Positions 7,992-16,299 of a stretch of 64,000 bases of DNA are shown in pieces. Made by a program: the position numbers and the translations under genes. The stretch's first letter is position 1. The number at the start of each line of letters is the position of its first letter. Origin of the DNA: Deltaproteobacteria bacterium (GTDB taxonomy: Bacteria > Myxococcota_A > UBA9160 > SZUA-336); assembly GCA_029261895.1 (NCBI GenBank), contig JAJDAK010000060.1, positions 1-64,000 on the forward strand, read 5' to 3'. The notes under the pieces are model-generated. The model searched no databases. It was not told where the DNA came from and saw only the letters and a list, made by a program, of their open reading frames with translations.

Positions 7992-9095
7992 GTGGCCGGC
8001 TCTATCGTGAACGCAGCGGTGATGCGCGCAAACCACGCGCCGTTTGAATTTGAAGAAATTCGCATCGACGATCCGGGTCCGGGCGAGGTCCTCGTCAAGA
8101 CAGTGGCATCGGGCATCTGCCACAGCGATCTACATGTGATCGAGGGCAGCCTTCCCGTGCCGCCGCCTTGTGTTCTGGGCCACGAGCCAGCTGGTATCGT
8201 CGAAGCAGTCGGTGAAGGCGTCACCGACTTTGTTTCGGGCGACCACGTGATCGGCTGCCTCTCGTCTTTTTGCGGCGTCTGTAAGTTCTGCACCGAAGGT
8301 CGCCCCTATCTCTGTCTTACGCAGTTCATGGGCAGGCCCGAGGGCACGAAGCCGCGACTGACGACTGAAGCTGGTGATCCCATCGGGCAGTTCGCGAATT
8401 TGAGCTCGTTCGCGGAGAAAATGCTCTGCCCCGAACGCTCGCTGGTGAAAATTCGTGATGACATGCCGCTTGACCGCGCATCGCTAATTGGATGCGGTGT
8501 CACCACGGGTCTCGGCGCCGCGCTTAATACCGTGCATATTCCCGCCGGAGCGAGCGTGGTGATTATTGGTTGCGGCGGTGTTGGGCTCGCGGCCCTTCAA
8601 GGCGCGCGCATTGTCGGTGCGTCGAAGATCATCGCCATCGATTCCCATGCATGGAAGTTTGACCTTGCGCAGAAGCTCGGTGCGACGGACTGCATTGATG
8701 CTACGGACGGCGATCCCGTTGGCGCGGTACACGCGCTGACCGGCGGCGGTGCAGACTTTGTTTTCGAATGCATCGGGCTCATCCCCACGGTGCAGCAGGC
8801 GGTCGCGATGACGGGACGCGGTGGCACGACGGTTTGCGTCGGTGTGGTGCCGCTGACCGAGCAGGTGCCGATCCCCGTCGCTGACCTGACGTTGCAGGAA
8901 AAGAAACTTGTGGGTTCCTTCATGGGATCCAACCGTTTCCGTTTCGACATGCCGAAGTACGTCGACTTCTATCTCGACGGCCGGCTTCGACTCGATGAGA
9001 TGATCTCCTCACGCCTCCCACTCGGCGAAGTCAACGAAGCCTTCGATCGGATGCGAAAGGGCGAAGCCGCCAGGCAGGTGATCGTCTTCGATTGA
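7992..9095 (+). CDS. Zinc-dependent alcohol dehydrogenase (MDR family)
   Basis: 367 residues starting from GTG one base after the upstream stop. It has the catalytic zinc site (GICHSDLH, then GHEPAGIVEAVG), the four-Cys structural zinc loop (CGVCKFC plus the following Cys) and the NAD-binding motif VIIGCGGVGLAALQGA. Class III-like medium-chain dehydrogenases of this type oxidise alcohols or reduce aldehydes with NAD. As the last gene of the monooxygenase operon it could act on an alcohol released after Baeyer-Villiger oxidation and ester cleavage; this is inference. It converges on a sensor kinase gene 7 bases away. Confidence 0.9.
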   Translation: MAGSIVNAAVMRANHAPFEFEEIRIDDPGPGEVLVKTVASGICHSDLHVIEGSLPVPPPCVLGHEPAGIVEAVGEGVTDFVSGDHVIGCLSSFCGVCKFCTEGRPYLCLTQFMGRPEGTKPRLTTEAGDPIGQFANLSSFAEKMLCPERSLVKIRDDMPLDRASLIGCGVTTGLGAALNTVHIPAGASVVIIGCGGVGLAALQGARIVGASKIIAIDSHAWKFDLAQKLGATDCIDATDGDPVGAVHALTGGGADFVFECIGLIPTVQQAVAMTGRGGTTVCVGVVPLTEQVPIPVADLTLQEKKLVGSFMGSNRFRFDMPKYVDFYLDGRLRLDEMISSRLPLGEVNEAFDRMRKGEAARQVIVFD

Positions 9096-9102
9096 GCCCG
9101 TC

Positions 9103-11712
9103 TTAGTGGAGGCGCTTCTGCTCCCCGAGATAGGATGCAATGAGCTCAAAGAGTACCGGCTTGTCGACGGGTTTCGTTGCGAAGCCGCTAAATCCCGCTG
9201 ATAGGCAACGCTTCTTCTCGTGACTCATCGCGTGACCTGTGAGTGCGATCACGGGGAGTTCGTACGCCTGCTGGCGAAGCTGCTTGACGGCTTCGATGCC
9301 ATCCATGACCGGCATCTGGACGTCCATCAGAATCACACCGAACGGGTTCCCGCTCTCCAATGCTTCGAGCGCCTTGTCGACGGCGCGCCGACCATCGCTT
9401 GCGGTTTCGACCTCTAAGCCCCAACGCGTCAGAACTCTCTGGATGAGCTGCTGGTTCTCGAGATGATCCTCTGCCAACAGAATTCGTCCATGTAGCTGCC
9501 CTGATTGCGCTTGCTCCGATGTCGACACATCTGCGCTCGTGAGCGAAGCGGCGCCAGACCGGATCGGAAGTACCAGGCGGAAACTGCTGCCGGATCCGGG
9601 CGTGCTCTTGACGCTTAGCTGCGCACCCATGAGTTCGCTGAGGCGCTGGCAAATTGTGAGACCCAATCCTGTGCCTCCGAAGTTCCGGCTCATGGAGTTG
9701 TCGCCCTGGCTAAACGGCGCGAAAATATGGCTCAGCTCCTCCGGGTTCATTCCCATTCCGGTGTCGGTTACTTCAAACTCTAAGCTCGGGGATTTTGTTT
9801 CATCTAAGAGCGATCTCAGGGCAACCGTGATCGATCCTTGCTCGGTAAACTTGATCGCATTACCAATGAGGTTGATGAGGATCTGACGCAGACGTGTCGG
9901 GTCCGTAGATATCGCCCTGGGAGTCTCACCGGCAAACTCCATCCGGAGCTCGACGCCTTTCTCGGTAGCGCGTCCACGCATCATCGAGCAAACCTCTGCG
10001 ATCAGGTCACGTGGATTGACGCTGCCCTCTTCAACCTCGAGCCGCCCGGCCTCCAGTCTCGCCAGGTCGAGAATGCCATTGATGACTTCGAGGAGATGAT
10101 TGCCGTTCCGGCCAATAACCTCGAGGGCGTTCCGTCCCTCCGGCCAAGCGTCAAACGCCGCGCTCTCATCCAACAGCTCTTCTGTGTAACCGAGAATCGC
10201 CGTCATCGGTGTGCGGATTTCGTGACTGATATTGGCCAAGAATTCGCTCTTGGCTGCATTGGCCGCCTGAGCCGCGATGGCCTCGGTTCGGGCGTACTGA
10301 AGTTCCTCTTGTGTGCGTTTGCGCTCGGAAAGATCTCGGACGAACCCCACAAAGACCCTGCCGTCGGGAAGGATCGTCTCGCCCACGGCCAGCTCAACGG
10401 GGAACTCATGGCCGTCCTTGTGTAGAGCCGTGACCTCCCGACCTTGGCCAATGATTCTGGCTTCGCCGGTCTTCAGGTAACGTTCCAAATACCCATCATG
10501 TTTTTCGCCTTCGCACGCGGGCATGAGCATCTTCACATTTTGGCCAATCATCTCCCGCGCGGAGTAGCCGAACATGCGCTCGGCGATCGGGTTGACGGAT
10601 TGAATCCTTCCTGCCTCACCGATTGTAATGACGCCATCGATGCAGGAGCTCAGAATCGTTTGTGCACGGGCTTCACTCGCATGTCGAGCAGCTTCGGCCT
10701 TAGACCGCTCGGTCGTGTCGAGAATGATTGCTACGAAGACGTGCTTGCCCGCGAGAGTGGAACACTGCAGGTGAACTTCCACCGGGTAGGTGGAGTCGTC
10801 CTTGCGCAGGTGTACGGTATTGAACACAACTCTTTCGTGTTCGCGGCTTAGCAGCGGAGCGATCAGCGCCTGAAACTTCTCAGGGGTGACTTCCGGCTTG
10901 ATATCGAGCGCCGTCATCGCCGTCAGCTCCTCCATCGAGTAGCCTAAGTTCTCGCGAGCGCCGCGGTTTACGCGCAGGAACTTGAATGTCTCCGCGTCAA
11001 ATACAAAGATCTCGTTCAGGGAAGTCTCGAGGATTTCGGCGAAGCCACGGAGATTTTCCTCGATCTCTCCTTTTTCACTGATGTCCTTGAAGACGACAAT
11101 CGCACCCTGGACGGTATCGTTGAGCAAGACGGGCGTACTGACGTACTCCACGTTGAATCGCGTACCATCCTGGCGCCAGAAAACGTCGTTGTTATGAGAT
11201 CCGACTTCACCCCGTTTCCACGCTGCACGGATTGGACACTGCGCTTCGGGATGCGGTGAGCCATCCGCGCAGGAATGGTGAAGGAGCGCATGCTCAGGAC
11301 AGCCGAGCAGTTCACTAGGCGTGTAGCCAAGCAGCGTTGCGCCGGTGGCGTTGATGAAGCTGATGTGCCCCTCGGAATCGATGCCATAGATTCCATCTCC
11401 TGCGGCATCGAGAATCGCGCGGTGCTGCGTCTCTTGCGTCTCCACGATCGCGGCAATCTGCCTGTAGCGTAGTGCCGTCTTATACAAGGCGAGGCTGAGG
11501 CCACCGACGCCAACGATGAAAGTGAGCCGCATCCAAATCTCGCTTGCGCTCGTGGGAAAGAGCGCATCGAAGAGCGGCTCGGAACCGAGGACATAGGCGT
11601 CAAGTGCGGCATCCAAGAACCAGAAGAGTGTAGCCGCGACAAGCCCGGCAATCGGCAGGAGCATTGTTCTCCGCCGCTCAATTGCAGGCTTCGATCCACG
11701 CTCCCCCATCAT
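9103..11712 (-). CDS. Hybrid sensor histidine kinase with FixL-like PAS and receiver
   Basis: About 870 residues. Two N-terminal membrane helices (PIAGLVAATLFWFLDA and TFIVGVGGLSLALY) are followed by three PAS domains. The third PAS resembles FixL (MFGYSAREMIGQNVKMLMP, then DGYLERYLKTGEARIIGQGR), but the residue that is the haem-ligating His in FixL is Arg here, so haem binding is unlikely. Then come a HisKA domain (NISHEIRTPMTAILGY, His near residue 500), an HATPase domain and a C-terminal receiver (VILMDVQMPVMDG). I prefer the ATG at 11712; a GTG 21 bases upstream also lacks a ribosome site. It probably signals through a phosphorelay to a receiver or phosphotransfer protein elsewhere. It is divergent from the next kinase gene, with about 155 bases between. 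Confidence 0.9.
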   Translation of the reverse strand: MMGERGSKPAIERRRTMLLPIAGLVAATLFWFLDAALDAYVLGSEPLFDALFPTSASEIWMRLTFIVGVGGLSLALYKTALRYRQIAAIVETQETQHRAILDAAGDGIYGIDSEGHISFINATGATLLGYTPSELLGCPEHALLHHSCADGSPHPEAQCPIRAAWKRGEVGSHNNDVFWRQDGTRFNVEYVSTPVLLNDTVQGAIVVFKDISEKGEIEENLRGFAEILETSLNEIFVFDAETFKFLRVNRGARENLGYSMEELTAMTALDIKPEVTPEKFQALIAPLLSREHERVVFNTVHLRKDDSTYPVEVHLQCSTLAGKHVFVAIILDTTERSKAEAARHASEARAQTILSSCIDGVITIGEAGRIQSVNPIAERMFGYSAREMIGQNVKMLMPACEGEKHDGYLERYLKTGEARIIGQGREVTALHKDGHEFPVELAVGETILPDGRVFVGFVRDLSERKRTQEELQYARTEAIAAQAANAAKSEFLANISHEIRTPMTAILGYTEELLDESAAFDAWPEGRNALEVIGRNGNHLLEVINGILDLARLEAGRLEVEEGSVNPRDLIAEVCSMMRGRATEKGVELRMEFAGETPRAISTDPTRLRQILINLIGNAIKFTEQGSITVALRSLLDETKSPSLEFEVTDTGMGMNPEELSHIFAPFSQGDNSMSRNFGGTGLGLTICQRLSELMGAQLSVKSTPGSGSSFRLVLPIRSGAASLTSADVSTSEQAQSGQLHGRILLAEDHLENQQLIQRVLTRWGLEVETASDGRRAVDKALEALESGNPFGVILMDVQMPVMDGIEAVKQLRQQAYELPVIALTGHAMSHEKKRCLSAGFSGFATKPVDKPVLFELIASYLGEQKRLH

Positions 11713-11868
11713 GGTTAATTTTTCGGTTCTCACTTGAGAATGCTTAAGCCGTAGAGCGCTCGTCGCGATGAGGGCTTGCTTAAGCCGCGTAGGTGGGCTT
11801 CCGATCCAATCCTCAGTCCCCAGGCGTGTCGCCCGGACCTCGCTGTCAGAAAGGTTCAGGAGCCGAAG

Positions 11869-14703
11869 ATGATCTCGCGAACTCGCTCGCTACGGCTCAC
11901 GACGTTAGTCGGCCTTTTCACTGCGGCTCTTTCGATTACCGCCGCGGCTGTATGGATTACGTTTTCCCTCACGCTTTACGAGGCGGGAGAAATCGGCGAG
12001 CACTGGGGCAATCTGAGCCAGGGGCCATCCAAGAAGATTGTGGAACTCAATAGGGTTCGGGAGGCACTTGGATTTGGTGGTGCGATTCATTTGTTCAAGA
12101 ACTTCATCCTGCGGGGAGAGAATGAGCGGATCGAACTAGTAGCCGAGAAATTCGAAGCCGCCGAGGCAGCCGTGCATCGGTATGAGTCCCTCCCAATCAA
12201 TGCGGCCGAAGCGGGTGCTTTAACGCAACTCCAGGACACGATTCATCGGTACGAAGACGCTCTGCAAGTGGTAGTCGCGTTGGTCCACAAGGGCTCTCCA
12301 GTCAAACACGTCGACCGCCTCATTAAAATCGACGATAGCTTGGCCATCGCTGCTTTAGAGACGCTTGATAAGGAGGTGTTCAAGCAGCGACTTGAAGCGA
12401 GCATGCAGGTGGGTCGGGCGGTCGATCGAATCCAACGCGTGATTCTCTTTAGCGGTGTGGGTACGGGTTCCGTTTTTGTCGTACTTCTCGGTGTCTTTGT
12501 GTGGTTTTCTCGAATGCGCTTGGTTCGGCCGCTGCGGAACCTATTGGGTCCTGTTCGCGAGATGGCGGCGGGCAACTTCGATGCGACGATCGAGCTCGAG
12601 GGAGAAGCCGAGATTGCCGAGGTTGCAAGCGCCCTCGCTCATACACAATCGGAGCTGAAACGGATTCGGACGTTGACATCTGTTCGGATCAGTATTCAGC
12701 GAGCGGCGATGTTGGAGCTGTTGCAAACACGAGCGACGGCGGCACTCGATCTCGATGCGCGTCTTGCGAGGATTGCTCAGATCGCTGCGGGAGCACTTTC
12801 GGTGACGCGCGTGGGAATCTGGCTATTTGAAGGCTCGGGTAGCGGTCTGGTCCGACACCATGTCTTTGAGCATGGAAGTGGGCGTCGGGTGCGAGACCAC
12901 GAAGTCCGTGCGGACTCTTGTTGCGAGTATCGAGAGGCTCTCGACGATGCGCGGTATCTAGCGGTTGAAGATGCGCGGTCCGATCCACGTATCGCCGGTT
13001 TTATTCATTCGCTCCGGCCAGAGCGAACGGTCGCAACGCTCGATATTCCCGTGCGTCGGAACGGTCGAGTTGTGGGTGTCGTTTGCCACTCGGAGCGGGA
13101 CCGGAAGCGAATTTGGGAAGTGGACGAAGTCGCGTTCGCGTCTGCGATCGCGGATCGTGTGGCGCAAGCTCTCGCGGAATCCGAGAAGCAAGAGATTGAA
13201 TCCAAGCAGTTGCGTCTGGCAGCAGCGGTGGAGCAGAGCAACGACGCCATTGTGATTACCGACTGTGATGGTCGGGTTCAGTGCGCCAACTCGGCCTACC
13301 AGCAGATGACCGAGCGGTTCGGTTGGGAACAGGGAGATGCCCCATTACGGCCGTTCGGGCTGGTGCCTGACGAGAGGGAAGGGAGCGTCGACGTTTTTCG
13401 CGAGGTGGTAAGCGGTAACTCCTGGCAGGGCCGGGTTCTGGAATCGCTTTGCGACGGACAATCCGCGACGCTCGAGGTTCAGGTTTCGCCCATCACTGAT
13501 CCATGCGACGGAGCGATCGGCTGTTTAGCGATGGGAAGGGATGTTTCACAAGCCGTACAATTCGAAGAATGGGCGAGGCGCAGTCACAAGGTTGAGGCGA
13601 TCGGAATTCTTGCGGGTGGGATCGCGCACGACTTTAACAATTCGCTCTCGACGATCTTCGGCTACATCGAGATGATGCTCGAGGACGTGGAGCCGGGGAG
13701 CTCGATCGCCCAGAGTTTAGGCCAAGTTCAACGCGCGGCTGATCACGCTAAGGGCTTGGTTCGACAAATTTTAGCGGTCTGCCAGCAGCGCCAAGGAATG
13801 CGAAGTCCGATTCGAGTGGATCAAGTGGTTCGTGACGTGGTGTCCGCGCTCGAGCCCAATGTACGGGGAACGATCGAGTTGATACAGCGCTGCGATCTGA
13901 CGGAACCCGTCGTCGCGATCGGTGAGGAAGAGTTGCTGCAAGTCGTTACCAACCTCAGCCAGAATGCCTTGCAGGCTATCGGTACGAACCCGGGCCGAGT
14001 GGAGATCGCGATCGACGAAATTGAATCGGCGCGCGATGGTTCCCTGGAGCGAGTACCGCTTGCCCCCGGGAAGTACATACGGATCATGTTTCGGGATACA
14101 GGCTGCGGAATTTCACCGGCGATCCAGGGTCGGATCTTCGATCCCTTCTTTACGACCCGCGAGGTTGGCGAGGGCGTGGGATTGGGTTTGGCCGTTGCCC
14201 AGGGTATCGTGGAGAGCTGTGGTGGGGCGATCTGCCTTGAGCAATCGAATCCCGCTGGATCGGAGTTCCGCGTGTATTTGCCGGCGACGACCGCCGAGCT
14301 CGCGGATGCAAGTACCAGCGCAGTTGGCAATCGGCGAGCGCGAGCCCGGATCCTTGTCGTTGATGACGAGGACGTACAGGCGACGATGCTGAAGCAAATG
14401 CTGGAAAGGCTCGGACACGAAGTGCAAGCCATAACGAGCAGCGTCAAGGCGCTGGAAGTCGTAAAGGAATCGCCCCAAGCATTCGATCTCCTATTGGTGG
14501 ATCATCTGATGCCGGAGATGACGGGCGAGGTGTTGGCTCGAGAGGTTCTTGAGGTTGTACCCGAGATGCCGATCGTTCTTGCGACTGGTTTTGGGCGCGG
14601 GATGGATGACGAGACGCTCCGGTCCTCGGGTATTCGGGTTTGCCTAGCAAAACCAGTCTCGATTCAGGACCTCGCAAGGGCGATTCATGATGTACTTGGG
14701 TAG
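11869..14703 (+). CDS. Hybrid sensor histidine kinase (HAMP-GAF-PAS-HisKA-HATPase-REC)
   Basis: 944 residues from the ATG at 11869, chosen because CAGGAG lies six bases upstream; earlier in-frame codons lack this. Two membrane segments (LTTLVGLFTAALSITAAAVW and ILFSGVGTGSVFVVLLGVFVW) enclose a helical periplasmic sensor. Then a HAMP linker, a GAF domain, a PAS domain (AAAVEQSNDAIVITDCDG), a kinase core with GGIAHDFNNSLSTIFGY, an HATPase (LSQNALQAIG, GVGLGLAVAQGIV) and a receiver (ILVVDDEDVQ, LLLVDHLMPEMTG). The H-box of the HDFNN type is usual in NtrB-like and cell-cycle hybrid kinases. The next gene, a lone receiver, follows 29 bases later and is a likely partner. Confidence 0.9.
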   Translation: MISRTRSLRLTTLVGLFTAALSITAAAVWITFSLTLYEAGEIGEHWGNLSQGPSKKIVELNRVREALGFGGAIHLFKNFILRGENERIELVAEKFEAAEAAVHRYESLPINAAEAGALTQLQDTIHRYEDALQVVVALVHKGSPVKHVDRLIKIDDSLAIAALETLDKEVFKQRLEASMQVGRAVDRIQRVILFSGVGTGSVFVVLLGVFVWFSRMRLVRPLRNLLGPVREMAAGNFDATIELEGEAEIAEVASALAHTQSELKRIRTLTSVRISIQRAAMLELLQTRATAALDLDARLARIAQIAAGALSVTRVGIWLFEGSGSGLVRHHVFEHGSGRRVRDHEVRADSCCEYREALDDARYLAVEDARSDPRIAGFIHSLRPERTVATLDIPVRRNGRVVGVVCHSERDRKRIWEVDEVAFASAIADRVAQALAESEKQEIESKQLRLAAAVEQSNDAIVITDCDGRVQCANSAYQQMTERFGWEQGDAPLRPFGLVPDEREGSVDVFREVVSGNSWQGRVLESLCDGQSATLEVQVSPITDPCDGAIGCLAMGRDVSQAVQFEEWARRSHKVEAIGILAGGIAHDFNNSLSTIFGYIEMMLEDVEPGSSIAQSLGQVQRAADHAKGLVRQILAVCQQRQGMRSPIRVDQVVRDVVSALEPNVRGTIELIQRCDLTEPVVAIGEEELLQVVTNLSQNALQAIGTNPGRVEIAIDEIESARDGSLERVPLAPGKYIRIMFRDTGCGISPAIQGRIFDPFFTTREVGEGVGLGLAVAQGIVESCGGAICLEQSNPAGSEFRVYLPATTAELADASTSAVGNRRARARILVVDDEDVQATMLKQMLERLGHEVQAITSSVKALEVVKESPQAFDLLLVDHLMPEMTGEVLAREVLEVVPEMPIVLATGFGRGMDDETLRSSGIRVCLAKPVSIQDLARAIHDVLG

Positions 14704-14732
14704 CTGAACTTTGATTGAGGAGACAAAATAAT

Positions 14733-15110
14733 ATGGCTCGAATTCTGATCATCGACGATCAAGACGAGTTCCGAGGAATGCTGCGACAGATGCTCGAGCG
14801 GGACGAACACAAGGTCGTTGAAGCGGTAAACGGGTTGGAAGGCATCAAGAGTTACGTCTCGAAGGCGAGCGATGTGGTGATCACTGATATCACAATGCCC
14901 CACAAGGACGGCCTGGAAACGATTCACGATCTTTGCGCGCGCTTTCCCGACGTCAAGATCATTGCAATATCGGGCGGCGGTCAGCGCTTTCCCAGCTATG
15001 CCCTATCCAAGGCTGAGGAGGCGGGCGCGAAGCATACGCTGACGAAGCCATTTAGCCGTGAGGACCTACGCAGCGCGCTGGATGAACTGCTGAAAGGTTC
15101 GTTCAGCTAG
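14733..15110 (+). CDS. Single-domain response regulator
   Basis: A 125-residue CheY-like receiver: MARILIIDDQDEFRG (acidic pair), VVITDITMPHKDG (phosphoacceptor Asp), ISGGG (Ser/Thr position) and LTKPF (conserved Lys). GAGGAGA lies about nine bases before the ATG. There is no output domain, so it acts by protein interaction or as a phosphorelay intermediate. It directly follows the hybrid kinase gene on the same strand and is probably cotranscribed. It overlaps the convergent receiver gene by 4 bases at their 3' ends. Confidence 0.9.
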   Translation: MARILIIDDQDEFRGMLRQMLERDEHKVVEAVNGLEGIKSYVSKASDVVITDITMPHKDGLETIHDLCARFPDVKIIAISGGGQRFPSYALSKAEEAGAKHTLTKPFSREDLRSALDELLKGSFS

Positions 15111-15529
15111 CGCCGCAAACTTGCTTCAACCATCAGGATGAGTTCTTGGTCGGAGAAAGGTTTGTGCAGGCAGTGGCGGAACCCCGCTCGAAGGCCCGCA
15201 TCCTGCAGGCTGTCGTAGGCCGAGATCATGATCGCCGTAACGGACGGATCAAAGTTGCGCTGAACCGTCTCGAGCAAGCGAATCCCGTTCATGTCGGGTA
15301 GCTGATAGTCGAGTACGAGAATCTCAGGCTTCTCAACCTGATAGCGTGCCAAAGCATCGCGTGCGTTGTCTTCTACACTAACTGCGTAGTGTCGTCCGAG
15401 ATGAAGCGACATGCCATAGGCGACGTCTTCATCATCTTCAACAATAAGAACACTGGGTCTATAAATATTGGTGCATGTGGCGAGTGGCTTGTCTGCGATC
15501 ATTACGCTTAGCGGTACGGCTTGGTGCAT
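15107..15529 (-). CDS. Single-domain response regulator
   Basis: A 140-residue receiver: SVLIVEDDEDVAYG, phosphoacceptor segment ILVLDYQLPDMNG, MISAYDS, and HKPFS. It has a ~26-residue N-terminal extension before the first beta strand; an internal ATG at 15499 would shorten this. AGAGGAC precedes the ATG at 15529. Its DYQLPDM segment is nearly identical to that of the truncated receiver at 25284-25637, so the two are paralogues. There is no output domain. It is transcribed away from the CHASE-kinase operon; the cognate kinase is not evident. Confidence 0.87.
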   Translation of the reverse strand: MHQAVPLSVMIADKPLATCTNIYRPSVLIVEDDEDVAYGMSLHLGRHYAVSVEDNARDALARYQVEKPEILVLDYQLPDMNGIRLLETVQRNFDPSVTAIMISAYDSLQDAGLRAGFRHCLHKPFSDQELILMVEASLRR

Positions 15530-15821
15530 AGTGCGTCCTCTAGTTGTCAGTTTGGCTCGATGTTGGACACTTCGGCCTTGCCCAAAGCCAACTTGATCCG
15601 TCGGAAGACACTAGAGTCGGTTACAGGACCATCGTGTCCCTAGCGCCACCTGTTGCATTGGGGACCCGTTTCGTAACGGAAACGTCATACGCGATAACGT
15701 GTATGCCAGCCCAGGAAGCTTCTGCGATGAGCAACGCGCCGGCAACTTTGCCGCTGGTTCTTCCGAAATTCTTATAGGTCATTTACGCGAAGCGTGACTT
15801 AGCTGAAGGTAGCGAGGTGTC
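15530..15821. other. Intergenic stretch without a convincing gene
   Basis: About 290 bases between two single-domain regulators. A 77-codon open frame at 15544-15777 (+) has no ribosome site and no protein-like signature. The one structural element seen is a hairpin, CGTTTC-GTAACG-GAAACG at 15667-15684, lacking a T-run. The stretch probably holds the promoter of the minus-strand receiver gene starting at 15529. Confidence 0.5.
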
Positions 15822-16250
15822 TCAATGAAGTGTTGGGCATGGAGTTACAGAGGCTACGTACGAATCGAGCAGGCTGATGAGCTTCTCATAGCGAACGCCG
15901 AGTTCGTTCTTTACCAGGTACCCAGCAATGCCGTAGCTATAGGCTCGCGCAACATCACGTGGATCGGCTGAGGTCGAGCACACGAAGACCACGATGCGAC
16001 TCAGTTTGGCGTGGTTACGCACCCGCTCCAGAAACTCAAAGCCATCCATTTGAGGCATGTTTAAATCGAGGAGGACTGCGGTTGGCAGTGTCTCATTGGG
16101 ATCGTCTGCCATTTCGCCCAGGATCTCAAGCGCACGCACGGGGTTCTGCTCGGTCGTCAGCGTGATGCTGAGCTCGGAGCGAGATATACCCCGCTTCATG
16201 GCCATCAAATCTATTTCGTCGTCGTCAATTGCAAATATGTGGCCGCTCAT
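15822..16250 (-). CDS. Rcp1-type single-domain response regulator
   Basis: 142 residues from the ATG at 16250 (GGGGAAGCT just upstream): MSGHIFAIDDDEIDLMAMKR, then AVLLDLNMPQMDGFEFLERV with the phosphoacceptor Asp, VFVCSTSADPRD and a YLVKNE segment where Lys is conserved. This long-loop form with dates such as a DDD start and DLNMPxMDG is typical of the receivers paired with CHASE or phytochrome-like kinases. The kinase gene lies immediately upstream on the same strand (its stop is at 16300, 49 bases before), so they form a two-gene system. No output domain. Confidence 0.9.
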   Translation of the reverse strand: MSGHIFAIDDDEIDLMAMKRGISRSELSITLTTEQNPVRALEILGEMADDPNETLPTAVLLDLNMPQMDGFEFLERVRNHAKLSRIVVFVCSTSADPRDVARAYSYGIAGYLVKNELGVRYEKLISLLDSYVASVTPCPTLH

Positions 16251-16299
16251 AGCTTCCCCACTGCTCTCCCAAATCTTCGCCGCTACATTCACGGAGTAT

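Noticed and set aside
15544..15777. 77-codon plus-strand ORF between receiver genes
   Set aside because: No ribosome site, no family pattern, and it overlies the promoter region of the minus-strand receiver.
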